A stretch of DNA of 64,000 bases from Kocuria sp. (lineage in GTDB: Bacteria; Actinomycetota; Actinomycetes; Actinomycetales; Micrococcaceae): the NCBI GenBank assembly GCA_030524035.1, contig JAUNHG010000001.1, positions 403,250 to 467,249 on the forward strand, written 5' to 3'. The notes below the pieces were generated by a model. It did no database searches and was not told the DNA's origin. It was given only the letters and a program-made list of their open reading frames with translations. A program made the position numbers and the translations under genes. The first letter of the stretch is position 1. Each line of letters opens with the position of its first letter. Shown here one piece after another: positions 43,159 to 51,996 of this stretch.

Positions 43159-44429
43159 GTCAACACAAGATCGGCTATGTCCTCAAGGTGTATCCACGTT
43201 TTTCGGAGACCTTTATTGTCACAGAAATTTTGGCACGTGAAGCTCACGGTGAGCAGATAGAAATCTTTGCCCTCCGTCACTCCACAGACCCAAGGTTTCA
43301 CCCTGAGTTGGCCCGGGTTAAGGCGCCATTGACTTACATCCGCCGGCCATTCACTGCGGTTGAAGCATGGGGCGTGATTGCTCGTGCACAGCAACTGATT
43401 CCGAACTTCGGACAGCGGTTTGCGGAAATATTGCCGGATTTGGTGACGTCGAGTGCTTCAGATATTTACCAAGGAATCGAACTAGCCTGTTCCGTCGTAG
43501 AAAACCAAATTACATATCTGCACTGCCATTTTGCCAATATTTCGGTCGACGTCGCAGAAATTGCTTCCCGCTTGACCGGAGTGCCTTTTTGCGTGACCAC
43601 GCACGCCAAAGACCTTTTCCATGAGTCTGTAAGTCATGAGCGGCTGGAACATGTTTTCCGTCATGCCCACCATGTGTTGACGATCTCTGAATACAACCAT
43701 CAGTTTTTAGTACGGAATTTTCCGCAAGTCGAACCTAAACTGCACCGTGTGTATAACGGGCTGGAATTAGCCCGGTTCCCGTATGCGGTGCAGCCTGTCC
43801 CCACAGATCCACTGCATATTGTGGCGGTGGGGCGATTAGTTGAGAAAAAGGGCTTTGACGTACTTATCCGCGCTGCGGCAACAGCCCATGCCAATGGGTT
43901 GGACCTGAAAGTCACCATTGCCGGGGGCGGTCACCTGGAAGAGCCGTTACGGCAGTTGACGGAAGAACTCGGCATGGATGACCGTATCGAGTTCCTGGGG
44001 CCGCGTACCCAAGCGGAGGTCAGGGATGTGTTACGTGGAGCCGACCTCTTTGCGGCTCCGTGTGTGGTGGGCGCTGATGGTAATGCGGATGGTCTTCCCA
44101 CCGTGCTACTGGAAGCCATGGCCATGGGTATCCCTGTGGTGGCTACCAGGGTGACCGGTATTCCGGAAGTGGTGAATAACGGGTCCCACACGCACAATCG
44201 TACGGGGATTCTGCTGGAGCCAGGTGACGTAGATTCCTTAGCGCAGGCGTTTGCCACCGTCGCTGACCCACATTGGGATCGTGCTGCGGTAAGTCAGGCG
44301 GCCAGGGACCGGGTGGAGGCTGATTTTGATTCCCGGGTGCAGGCGCGACGCCTCAGCTCCCTTGTGCCTACGACCCCGCCCACATCCACCGTTACATCAC
44401 TGGATCAGCAAGAAACAGGTGGCAACTGA
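43155..44429 (+). CDS. glycosyltransferase family 4
   Basis: Retaining GT-B enzyme of 424 residues. N-terminal acceptor domain begins GYVLKVYPRFSETFIVTEI, a start common in GT4 enzymes of exopolysaccharide and glycolipid pathways. The donor domain has VGRLVEKKGFDVLIRA and the EX7E-type motif in ADGLPTVLLEAMAMGIPVVAT, followed by GIPEVV. ATG overlaps the previous stop (ATGA), and its own stop shares one base with the next start. Donor and acceptor are unknown. Confidence 0.88.
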   Translation: MSQHKIGYVLKVYPRFSETFIVTEILAREAHGEQIEIFALRHSTDPRFHPELARVKAPLTYIRRPFTAVEAWGVIARAQQLIPNFGQRFAEILPDLVTSSASDIYQGIELACSVVENQITYLHCHFANISVDVAEIASRLTGVPFCVTTHAKDLFHESVSHERLEHVFRHAHHVLTISEYNHQFLVRNFPQVEPKLHRVYNGLELARFPYAVQPVPTDPLHIVAVGRLVEKKGFDVLIRAAATAHANGLDLKVTIAGGGHLEEPLRQLTEELGMDDRIEFLGPRTQAEVRDVLRGADLFAAPCVVGADGNADGLPTVLLEAMAMGIPVVATRVTGIPEVVNNGSHTHNRTGILLEPGDVDSLAQAFATVADPHWDRAAVSQAARDRVEADFDSRVQARRLSSLVPTTPPTSTVTSLDQQETGGN

Positions 44430-45637
44430 TGCGTGTGGCCTATATCAGCGCCGATCCGGGGATTCCGGTTTTCGGTTCTAAGGGTGCTTCCGTGCACGTT
44501 CAAGAAATCATTCGATGTTGGCGTGCCCTGGGATGGGACGTCACTGTGTACGCCACTCGGATTGGGAAACAAGTTCCAGAGGATTTGACGGACCTGGACG
44601 TCATCCACGTGCCGGTTCCGGACGCCCCTCAGGGGAACGACGCTGACCGTCTGGCCCGAGTTGTTGCTCGCGAAGTGGCGCAACAAGAAGCTGCCGATTT
44701 GATCGCACAGCAGGTGATCAGCACCGGTGCCGATGCGGTGTATGAACGGTACTCGCTGTTTTCCACTGCACTGGCGCAAATTACGGAAACGCTATCCATC
44801 CCAGGTTTTTTGGAAGTCAACGCCCCATTGATTGATGAACAGCAAACTCACCGGGATTTAAGTGACCTCGGCGCTGCCCATGCTGCTTTGAATCGCCAGG
44901 TAGCTGCGGCCACTCGTACTGCGTGTGTTTCTGAACCTGTGGCGGACTGGGTACGTCACACCGTGGATGCCGCGCACCATCATCATCTGGATCGTGTGTT
45001 GGTTACTCCTAATGGGGTGAACCTTCAACGTATCCGCCCGTCCCAGGACTCCCAAACAACCGGGGATCACGCGCAAGAACCCGTGGTGGTGTTTGTGGGC
45101 ACCCTCAAACCATGGCATGGCGTGGAGCATCTGATTGAAGCTCGTTCACTGGCCACCCGCCCTTGGCGGTTGCGACTGGTGGGGGATGGGCCGCAGCGGG
45201 ACGCTCTGCTGCAACAAGCTACCCAGTTGGGGGTGGCGGTTGAATTCATGGGGGCGGTTGCTCCCGCTGATATCCCGAACCATTTGGAACGGTGCGCGGT
45301 AGCGGTGGCCCCGTACCCGCGCATGGCGCAGAATTCAGACCAATACTTCTCCCCGCTGAAAATCTATGAATACTGCGCGGCAGCATTACCTGTCGTGGCG
45401 TCCAAGGTGGGCCAAATTCCCCAGATTATTGAGGACGGCGTCACCGGTCTGTTGGTTGCACCGTCGGATCCCCTTGAGCTTGCCCAGGCCGTGGACACCT
45501 TGGTGGGTGATCCGCAGCGTCGTCGTGCCATGGGGCGGGCCGCGCGGGATATGGCGGAACGGGAGCGTTCCTGGCACAGTGTGTTGGCGACGATTCTGGA
45601 AGGTACGTCGTTGGCTCAAGTGGGCGATAGCGCATGA
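44429..45637 (+). CDS. glycosyltransferase family 4
   Basis: Second GT4 enzyme, 402 residues. It opens with MRVAYISADPGIPVFGSKGASVHVQEI, typical of GT4 with the Gly-rich acceptor loop. The donor domain has VFVGTLKPWHGVEHLIEA and the acidic loop near YFSPLKIYEYCAAALPVVASKVGQIPQII. Start and stop overlap the neighbours by 1 and 4 nt. With the GT28-like and first GT4 enzymes it gives three glycosyl transfer steps in this operon. Confidence 0.88.
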   Translation: MRVAYISADPGIPVFGSKGASVHVQEIIRCWRALGWDVTVYATRIGKQVPEDLTDLDVIHVPVPDAPQGNDADRLARVVAREVAQQEAADLIAQQVISTGADAVYERYSLFSTALAQITETLSIPGFLEVNAPLIDEQQTHRDLSDLGAAHAALNRQVAAATRTACVSEPVADWVRHTVDAAHHHHLDRVLVTPNGVNLQRIRPSQDSQTTGDHAQEPVVVFVGTLKPWHGVEHLIEARSLATRPWRLRLVGDGPQRDALLQQATQLGVAVEFMGAVAPADIPNHLERCAVAVAPYPRMAQNSDQYFSPLKIYEYCAAALPVVASKVGQIPQIIEDGVTGLLVAPSDPLELAQAVDTLVGDPQRRRAMGRAARDMAERERSWHSVLATILEGTSLAQVGDSA

Positions 45638-47616
45638 GCAGCAGGTCCCAGCGTCACAGCGGTGCTGCGCGTGGTCGGCATCGATCCACCACCCATAAAC
45701 CTCAACCCGCGCGTGTCCCCAAACGGGCGTTATCCCGGACTTTGCGCCTTATCCGCCCTCACCTGGGGGAGCACCGGTTGCTGATTCTCGGTGGGGTTTT
45801 TGCCTTGTTGTTGGAGGTGGCATTCCGGGTTCTGGAACCTTGGCCTCTGAAGATCCTGATTGATGCCATTACCCGGTCTCTGGGTGCTGATGCTTCAGCG
45901 GTAGATTCTTGGATCCCTGAGGCCTCCTGGCAGCTGCTGCTCTTAGCAGGTGTGGCCACAGTGTGCATCGTGGGTCTCAGGGCGCTCACAAACTACCTAG
46001 CGACAGTGGCTTTTGCTCTGGTGGGTTCTCGTGTATCCACGGTACTGCGCAGCCGCTTGTTCCGGCATGTGCAAAGTTTGTCTGACCGATTCCATTCGGG
46101 TTCCCGTGCCGGGGATACCGTTCAGCGCATTGTCGCTGACATTGGCAAACTCCAGGAAGTCGCGGTAACAGCCGGTCTGCCGCTAATGGCCAATGTGATC
46201 ACCCTGAGCGTCATGTGCGTGGTGATGCTTTTCCTGGATTGGATGCTGGCTTTGGTGGTGCTAGCTGCCATTTTGGCGTTCTGGCTCATCAGTCGGGGAT
46301 CGTCACGCAGAATTACGGAGTCTTCCCGGAAAACCCGCAAAGGCGAGGGGGCGTTGGCCAATACCGCCCACGAATCCCTGGGTGCTATTCGTGTGGTTCA
46401 GGCCTATGGCCTGGAGGACCATATGGCACGTTCTTTTGAGAAGTCCAACCAATTATCCCTGTCTCAAGGGGTTCGTGCTCGGCGGTTGGCCGCCGGTTTG
46501 GAGCGGTCCACCGATGTGATCGTGGGGTTTGCCACGGCTATTGTGCTGGTCGGTGGCGGTTGGCGGGTGTTGCAGGAACAGATGACGCTGGGTGACTTGG
46601 TTCTGTTCACCACGTATTTGAAAACCTGTATGAAACCCCTGCGGGACATGGCGAAATACACCGGGCGTATCGCTCAGGCCTCAGCATCCGGGGAACGGGT
46701 CGCGGATCTGATGGATACCGTTGCGGATATCCGTGATGCCACAGGCAGTATTCCTTTGAGCACCGTCTCCGGAGAAATTGCGTTCCGCGGGGTGGATGCT
46801 TCGTATGATGATCCACAAGATCCAGACCGCACTTTGACGTTGCGTGGAATTGATGTGGTGATTCCGCCGGGTCAGCACGTCAGTGTGATTGGGCCGTCAG
46901 GTTCCGGTAAATCCACGTTGGTGTCTCTGCTGGTGCGTTCGCTGGACCCGGTCAAGGGTTCCGTGGCCTTGGACGGTCAAGACATCCGGGCGTTGTCCCT
47001 GGAGTCCCTACGCTCTAATGTGGCGCTCCTATTGCAGGAATCTGTGCTCTTCCACGGCACTATTCGGGAAAACATTCGCTTGGGGCGTCAAACAGCCACG
47101 GATGCGGAGGTTGAAGCAGCTGCCAGGGCTGCTCAAGCCCACGATTTCATCATGGGCTTCCCAGAGCGTTATGACACCGTTGTGGCAGAGCGTGGATCCA
47201 CACTTTCCGGGGGCCAGCGCCAGCGCATCGCTATCGCTCGCGCCCTCCTGAAAGACGCCCCGATTGTGGTTTTGGATGAAGCCACGACAGGATTAGACCC
47301 ACAATCGACACAGGCGGTGGTGGATGCGTTGGGTGAACTGATTCACGGCCGCACCTCCTTAGCCGTGACTCACGATGCTGCGATGGCGTTGGCTTCGGAC
47401 CGCGTGTTGTGGGTGCAAGATGGCCGTATTTTGTTGGATGGCACACCGCAGCAATTACTGGTTGACCGTGGAGGGGTATTTGCCGCTTGGGTGGCCCAAC
47501 AGCAGGCCCGTGAACAGGCAGAAGTGCAGGCGCAGGATCCCCAATCCCCATCGCTCGCACCCGTCCCTCACGTGTCTGTGACGCAGACGTCGCGGACGGG
47601 TAGGCCGTGGTTGTGA
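45634..47616 (+). CDS. ABC exporter, fused permease and ATPase
   Basis: Half-transporter of 660 residues, expected to act as a homodimer. Six membrane helices occupy roughly residues 45-330; a basic stretch precedes them. The ATPase has Walker [10 protein letters not shown], signature LSGGQRQR, Walker B IVVLDEATTGLD and the H-loop AVTHD. The family exports lipids, glycolipids or peptides; in this operon a glycosylated product is the natural candidate. The C-terminal 45 residues are a polar extension. ATG overlaps the GT4 stop (ATGA). Confidence 0.9.
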   Translation: MSSRSQRHSGAARGRHRSTTHKPQPARVPKRALSRTLRLIRPHLGEHRLLILGGVFALLLEVAFRVLEPWPLKILIDAITRSLGADASAVDSWIPEASWQLLLLAGVATVCIVGLRALTNYLATVAFALVGSRVSTVLRSRLFRHVQSLSDRFHSGSRAGDTVQRIVADIGKLQEVAVTAGLPLMANVITLSVMCVVMLFLDWMLALVVLAAILAFWLISRGSSRRITESSRKTRKGEGALANTAHESLGAIRVVQAYGLEDHMARSFEKSNQLSLSQGVRARRLAAGLERSTDVIVGFATAIVLVGGGWRVLQEQMTLGDLVLFTTYLKTCMKPLRDMAKYTGRIAQASASGERVADLMDTVADIRDATGSIPLSTVSGEIAFRGVDASYDDPQDPDRTLTLRGIDVVIPPGQHVSVIGPSGSGKSTLVSLLVRSLDPVKGSVALDGQDIRALSLESLRSNVALLLQESVLFHGTIRENIRLGRQTATDAEVEAAARAAQAHDFIMGFPERYDTVVAERGSTLSGGQRQRIAIARALLKDAPIVVLDEATTGLDPQSTQAVVDALGELIHGRTSLAVTHDAAMALASDRVLWVQDGRILLDGTPQQLLVDRGGVFAAWVAQQQAREQAEVQAQDPQSPSLAPVPHVSVTQTSRTGRPWL

Positions 47617-50102
47617 CAAGCGGATTCGAGCAGCTGCCGGAATCTGCCGACGGCTTACCCGGATTGCGGTGGATTTTAGATCCTGAGCCGTTGGGTGGAC
47701 TCTACGCCGGTTCGGCAGTGTTGCGTGGCGGGCAGAATGTCACGACGTCCTACTTGCGCTACAAGCCTGGTCTGACCGCTGTGGCGCGTTTGGATTATCA
47801 GGATCCTTCCGGCAACGGTGCCTTGAATCAGGTGCGGTGGGTTGGGACGTATGCCCCCAGGGTCGCCCATAAGGTTCGGAAAGCGCTGTCCAGGGCCGGT
47901 GAGCTGTACGGGACTATGGCACAGGAGATGATGGAGCTTCGGGACGTGCCGGGTGCCGCTGGGCACCTGTTGGTGGTGGGGTATTTGGCCACTGATCCCA
48001 AGCTGGTCAAGGCATTACACACTGCGTTGGGTCCCTCCGCAGCCGCCCTGGGTTCCCAGGAAACACCCTGGCAGGTGCTGCGGTTTAATCCGCTTCGAAG
48101 GGTGGTGCTCACCTCCGTTAACAACACTCCAGAGGGGGCGCGTAGCCCGGTGGTGAAGGTCACGGCGGGGTCCAGTCCGGTGAACCCCACACTCTTGCGA
48201 GCTATTGCGGATACGGGCGCGCCGGTACAAGTCACGATGAAGCACCCACGGTTACCCCAGGACCCTCGGGTGCGCTGCTATCCGTGGTTCGGTGATGGTG
48301 ATCTGACGGTGGAACGCCGACCGAAAACTGCTCAGAGTGCAGCACGCCAGGCGGGGATTGCCTTGGCCCGTATGCATGGGAGCTTGGATATGTTGGCCGC
48401 TGACGGAGCATCGCCTGTCACGGACTTCCGCCTGGCAGGATCGTTGGATCCTGCCGACAAGCTCGCCACCATGGCTGAGGATTTAGAGGGGCTGAATACC
48501 GGGGTTAAAGATGTCTTCGATCAGGTGGCTGCCCGTGTGTTGAGTCAGATACACACAGACGCTCCGGCGGTGCTATTGCACGGTGATTTTTCGGCGGATC
48601 AGATTTTGGTGGACGACGCCAAACTGGCCGCGTATCTCTCCTGTGATGGAGATGAATCCGGTGTGCTGATTACGGACCTCGACCGAATGCGTCAAGGGGT
48701 TGCGGCAGACGATCTGGGCAATGCGGTTGCTGCGGCGGTGATGCATCAGATGAGCCGGGTGCCCCCCGCGCAACGGTGGCAACCACACGTGGATCACGTG
48801 ACGCGGGAGATAGTGGACGGGTACCGGGCGCAAGCACAGCAGATGGGGCGTGATATCCCCACAGATCACCACATCAGGGTGTGGGCTGCTTTTCATCTGC
48901 TCATGCGCGTGATGACTCCTTTTCGGGAATGCACACCGGACTGGGTGCAGGGCATGCACCGCATTTTGGAGGCCAGTGGTGACTGGGTGCCGCCGGTCAT
49001 CCCTCCTGTTCTTGAAGTGCGGAAACCGGGTACTGGGGTTGTGGAAACGTTGACCATTAAGCGCGCGTGGCCTGCGGCGGACGGTCGGTTGAGTGCTGAG
49101 CTTGTGGACGCCCAGGGCAGGGTACGTGCGGCACGGCGTCAGGCTGATGAGCATGCGCTGGGTGTGCCCCGGTGGGAGGTGCAGGATTTTGGGGTGGATC
49201 CCGCTCTATCCGCTCTGGAGCATCTCACGCCGCACGGGCGTTTAGTGGTCCATAGATTGGCGCGACGTGCGGTGGTTGCCCTGCCGGATCGGTATGTCAA
49301 AGTGGTGGCCGGGGGTAAAGCAGCGCAGGTTGCGAGGCTTTCGCGGGAACTGCACCGGATCGGAACGAATGCGGGCTTTGCCGTGCCGCGCGTGATGGAT
49401 GTGCATGTGGACCGTCTGGAGTTTTCTGTGGTGTCTGGGCGCAGTCTGCACCACTGTGGCATGCACGGTGAGCATGCCACGTATGCTGCAGGAATCCAGG
49501 GCTGGGCGATGCGATGGCCTCAGGTGGTGCAAGCTCAGGTGCAGCCTGGGGAACTCCCCGAATACACGGCAGAGGATGAAGTTCGCACACTCGCTGGGTG
49601 GGTGCGACGATCGCGGGCTTTTCCCGGGGTGTTGGGTATGCCTGACCATCAATGGACTCGGGTGGTGGATGTGATTTCTGAACGCCTTTTGGGGCTAGCC
49701 TCGGGGGGGACCGTGTCAACTGACGGTAGCGGAGGGTGGGTTCCTGGTGTGGTCCACCGTGACCTCCATGAAAAACAACTGTTGGTGACGCCGTCGGCTG
49801 ACACAGTGGGTTTGCTTGATTTTGACACTGCTGCGGTGGGCGACCCCGCACTGGATCTTGCCAATTTGGGGGTTCACCTGGATTTGCACCGGGCTCAAGG
49901 AGTGTTAGCGGACGATCTGCACCGTGTGGCTTCCGAAACGGCGGGGGATGTCGCTGAAGCTCTTGGGGTCACACAGCAGCGGTTGAGTGTTTACCGAGCC
50001 GCTACCCGGGCACGGCTGGTGTGCGTGTACGCCTTCCGACCACAATGGCAGGGGTTGGCCCAGTCGTGGGCTCAGGAGCTGCGGGCTGAGTTACTACCGT
50101 GA
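47613..50102 (+). CDS. protein with two APH-type kinase domains
   Basis: 829-residue soluble protein. A first aminoglycoside-phosphotransferase-like lobe ends with the catalytic loop HGDFSADQ (about residue 323) and metal-binding ITDLDRM; a second carries VHRDLHEKQ (about 714) and VGLLDFDTAAVGDPALDLANL. Both keep the catalytic Asp and metal Asp, so both may be active. The N-terminal 170 residues resemble no family I know. GTG 47613 overlaps the ABC transporter stop (GTGA); GTG 47607 is an alternative. Sugar or lipid phosphorylation is inferred from the operon; antibiotic resistance is unlikely. Confidence 0.83.
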   Translation: MTSGFEQLPESADGLPGLRWILDPEPLGGLYAGSAVLRGGQNVTTSYLRYKPGLTAVARLDYQDPSGNGALNQVRWVGTYAPRVAHKVRKALSRAGELYGTMAQEMMELRDVPGAAGHLLVVGYLATDPKLVKALHTALGPSAAALGSQETPWQVLRFNPLRRVVLTSVNNTPEGARSPVVKVTAGSSPVNPTLLRAIADTGAPVQVTMKHPRLPQDPRVRCYPWFGDGDLTVERRPKTAQSAARQAGIALARMHGSLDMLAADGASPVTDFRLAGSLDPADKLATMAEDLEGLNTGVKDVFDQVAARVLSQIHTDAPAVLLHGDFSADQILVDDAKLAAYLSCDGDESGVLITDLDRMRQGVAADDLGNAVAAAVMHQMSRVPPAQRWQPHVDHVTREIVDGYRAQAQQMGRDIPTDHHIRVWAAFHLLMRVMTPFRECTPDWVQGMHRILEASGDWVPPVIPPVLEVRKPGTGVVETLTIKRAWPAADGRLSAELVDAQGRVRAARRQADEHALGVPRWEVQDFGVDPALSALEHLTPHGRLVVHRLARRAVVALPDRYVKVVAGGKAAQVARLSRELHRIGTNAGFAVPRVMDVHVDRLEFSVVSGRSLHHCGMHGEHATYAAGIQGWAMRWPQVVQAQVQPGELPEYTAEDEVRTLAGWVRRSRAFPGVLGMPDHQWTRVVDVISERLLGLASGGTVSTDGSGGWVPGVVHRDLHEKQLLVTPSADTVGLLDFDTAAVGDPALDLANLGVHLDLHRAQGVLADDLHRVASETAGDVAEALGVTQQRLSVYRAATRARLVCVYAFRPQWQGLAQSWAQELRAELLP

Positions 50103-50165
50103 GTTTGCTGCCGCGCTTCATAGCGGCCGGTCACTCTCATATTTGTCTTAGGAAACAGTGGGATC

Positions 50166-50663
50166 ATGGATTCCATGAAAGTTCTATGGTCCACTCTTGG
50201 CCTGGTGTTGGTAGGGGCATTGGCGGTTTTTCTGTGGTTAGCGGCGTCTACGCCATCGGACTTTCAGACGGTGAAGCAAGGCGTGGTGGTTGAAGCGACT
50301 CCGAAAGCTTCGACCTCTGCCAGTCCACGTCCTACGAGCACGGTGAGCGCCTCCCCAGAGGCTTCGCCGGAACAACAACCGCAACAACAGACGGGCGAGC
50401 CGGCGGTCGCTGATGCTGGGGCGGGAAGTGATGGTGATTCGGCAGATTCCCCATCAGTTGCTCCGCATGCTCCCGTGGCGGATCCTCCCACCCCGGTGGC
50501 TGATGTTCCTGCGGCTGAACCGGTGCCGCCCACAGCTCCGGCTCAAGTGCCTGTTCCTGTTGTTCCTGCCCCTGAGTATGCCCAAGGCGGTGCTGTCGGT
50601 GGAGTGGATGACGACGACTGGGGCGACAATGACAACGATGACTGGGACGATGATGACGACTAG
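50166..50663 (+). CDS. single-helix membrane protein with Asp-rich C-terminus
   Basis: 165-residue protein. One N-terminal membrane helix (VLWSTLGLVLVGALAVFLWL) is followed by a Pro/Ala/Ser/Val-rich extracellular linker and a terminal acidic run (DDDDWGDNDNDDWDDDDD). The acidic end could bind cations such as Ca2+ or cell-wall material. No family was recognised. It lies 63 bp after the kinase-like gene and may belong to the same operon. ATG 50175 is an alternative start. Confidence 0.65.
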   Translation: MDSMKVLWSTLGLVLVGALAVFLWLAASTPSDFQTVKQGVVVEATPKASTSASPRPTSTVSASPEASPEQQPQQQTGEPAVADAGAGSDGDSADSPSVAPHAPVADPPTPVADVPAAEPVPPTAPAQVPVPVVPAPEYAQGGAVGGVDDDDWGDNDNDDWDDDDD

Positions 50664-50728
50664 ACTCGCAGGGTCATGGTGGGGCGATGTCATGCCGTAT
50701 ATCACCAGTAAGTCTGTCGTATGCGTTT

Positions 50729-50756
50729 TTGTCTGAGCCATGTGGCCTGTTAAAGT
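50729..50756 (+). promoter_or_regulatory. candidate promoter of tRNA-Thr
   Basis: TTGTCT, 16-bp spacer, TAAAGT, ending 10 nt before the mature tRNA-Thr. Confidence 0.4.
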
Positions 50757-50766
50757 ATTCCGCGTT

Positions 50767-50838
50767 GCCCCGATAGCTCAGTGGTAGAGCGCCATCTTGG
50801 TAAGATGGAGGTCCCGGGATCGATTCCCGGTCGGGGCT
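50767..50838 (+). tRNA. tRNA-Thr (GGT)
   Basis: 72-nt cloverleaf. Acceptor GCCCCGA pairs with TCGGGGC; anticodon stem-loop CCATCTTGGTAAGATGG gives anticodon GGT; T-arm CCGGGATCGATTCCCGG. Discriminator T; CCA not encoded. Confidence 0.97.
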
Positions 50839-50854
50839 CTCGTGGTGAGAGCCC
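50834..50854 (+). terminator. hairpin formed with the tRNA-Thr 3' end
   Basis: Perfect 8-bp stem GGGCTCTC / GAGAGCCC with a 5-nt loop. The left arm includes the last bases of tRNA-Thr, so it competes with the acceptor stem; weak T-tract (GTTTAT) follows. It may terminate or direct processing. Confidence 0.4.
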
Positions 50855-50900
50855 GCAGTTTATGCTCAACATATGAGGTAATGGGCTTCTCATCCATCGT

Positions 50901-50974
50901 GGCGGTGTAGCTCAGCTGGTTAGAGCGCACGACTCATAATCGTGAGGTCGACGGATCGAGCCCGTCCACCGCTA
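50901..50974 (+). tRNA. tRNA-Met (CAT)
   Basis: 74-nt cloverleaf with acceptor GGCGGTG / CACCGCT (first pair G-U), anticodon loop CTCATAA giving CAT, and T-arm GACGGATCGAGCCCGTC. It lacks the C-A mismatch of initiator tRNA, so it is elongator Met (an Ile2 lysidine tRNA is less likely). Confidence 0.94.
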
Positions 50975-50979
50975 CAACC

Positions 50980-51015
50980 GAAAACCCGTGGTCCACCTTG
51001 GGATCGCGGGTTTTC
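50980..51015 (+). terminator. rho-independent terminator after tRNA-Met
   Basis: Stem GAAAACCCG / CGGGTTTTC with an 18-nt loop; the right arm ends in TTTTC, giving a short U-tract. 5 bp after the tRNA. Confidence 0.75.
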
Positions 51016-51055
51016 TGTATCCGTGGTCCTTTACCCCACCTGAAAGGAACCCGTT

Positions 51056-51505
51056 GTGAGCCTCAACTCTGATGTCGCGGGCCGGACGTATCCACCCATT
51101 GCCCCTTACCAGGTTTCACGAGAAGTGCTCAGGGCTTTTGCGAACTCTGTCCGCGCTGAATGCCCCACTCACCAGGATCTTGATGCTGCACGTGCCGCCG
51201 GGCACCATGATCTTGTGGCTCCGCCAACTTTTGCGGTGATCATTGCCCAGCGGGCGGAAGCAGCCGTGATCGCTGATGAACAGGCCGGTGTTGATTTTTC
51301 CCGGGTGGTGCATGCGGATCAGCGCTTCACACATCATCGGGCGATTGTGGCGGGTGATGAGCTTACCGCGGCTACCACCGTGGATGCCGTACGTTCTGTT
51401 GGTTCCGGGGGGATGATCACGCTGCGTACCGAGATCATTGATGCTCACGAACAGGCGGTTTCCACCGTGCTGTCATCACTATTGGTCAGGGGGGAAGAGC
51501 AGTGA
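51056..51505 (+). CDS. hadA: (3R)-hydroxyacyl-ACP dehydratase subunit HadA-like
   Basis: MaoC N-terminal-type hotdog protein of 149 residues, the non-catalytic, substrate-gating half of a FAS-II dehydratase. Recognised from YQVSREVLRAFANSVRAE, APPTFAVIIAQ and VVHADQRFTHHRAIVAGDEL. GTG 51056 follows AAGGAA. Its stop overlaps the hadB start, making an obligate pair. No mycolate genes are visible, so a role in ordinary fatty acid elongation is likely. Confidence 0.9.
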   Translation: MSLNSDVAGRTYPPIAPYQVSREVLRAFANSVRAECPTHQDLDAARAAGHHDLVAPPTFAVIIAQRAEAAVIADEQAGVDFSRVVHADQRFTHHRAIVAGDELTAATTVDAVRSVGSGGMITLRTEIIDAHEQAVSTVLSSLLVRGEEQ

Positions 51506-51996
51506 CTCATGAATCACGACGCCCGGATTTTGCGGCTCTGAGCACAGGGCAAACCGTAGCCACCCGAACCGTAGAATTATCCCGGGAAGATTTAGTGCGT
51601 TATGCCGGGGTTTCCGGGGATACCAACCCCATCCATTGGAATCAGGATTTCGCCACTGCGGTGGGACTCCCCAACGTCATAGCTCATGGCATGTTGACCA
51701 TGGGGATTGCCATGCAAGCGGTGGTGGATTGGGCGGGGGACCCCGCAGCCGTTGTGGATTGCCAGAGTCGGTTCACCAAACCTGTGGTGGTCCCTAACGT
51801 GTTTGACACTCGCATGCGTGCTTCCACGGCTTTGACCATTGTGGCCACCGTTGGCGCATTGGATGACGCCGCCCGTACGGCACGCATTGACCTTACGGTT
51901 ACGGCACCGGACTTGTCAGCAGCAGACGTGGACCCGCACACCGCCGCGCCCCTCAAGGTGTTGACCAAAGCGCAAGCTGTGGTGGCCTGCGTATGA
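51502..51996 (+). CDS. hadB: (3R)-hydroxyacyl-ACP dehydratase subunit HadB-like
   Basis: Catalytic MaoC dehydratase of 164 residues. The hydratase-2 motif is intact: YAGVSGDTNPIHWNQDFA (catalytic Asp and His), then VIAHGMLTMGIAM. It forms a heterodimer with HadA. Start overlaps the hadA stop by 4 nt, and the stop overlaps the MFS gene by 4 nt. Confidence 0.93.
   Translation: MTHESRRPDFAALSTGQTVATRTVELSREDLVRYAGVSGDTNPIHWNQDFATAVGLPNVIAHGMLTMGIAMQAVVDWAGDPAAVVDCQSRFTKPVVVPNVFDTRMRASTALTIVATVGALDDAARTARIDLTVTAPDLSAADVDPHTAAPLKVLTKAQAVVACV

Noticed and set aside
44429..50102. Mycothiol pathway GT (MshA) or antibiotic resistance APH
   Set aside because: The GT4 enzymes lack the MshA setting and the kinase protein is twice the size of resistance APHs and coupled to an exporter.
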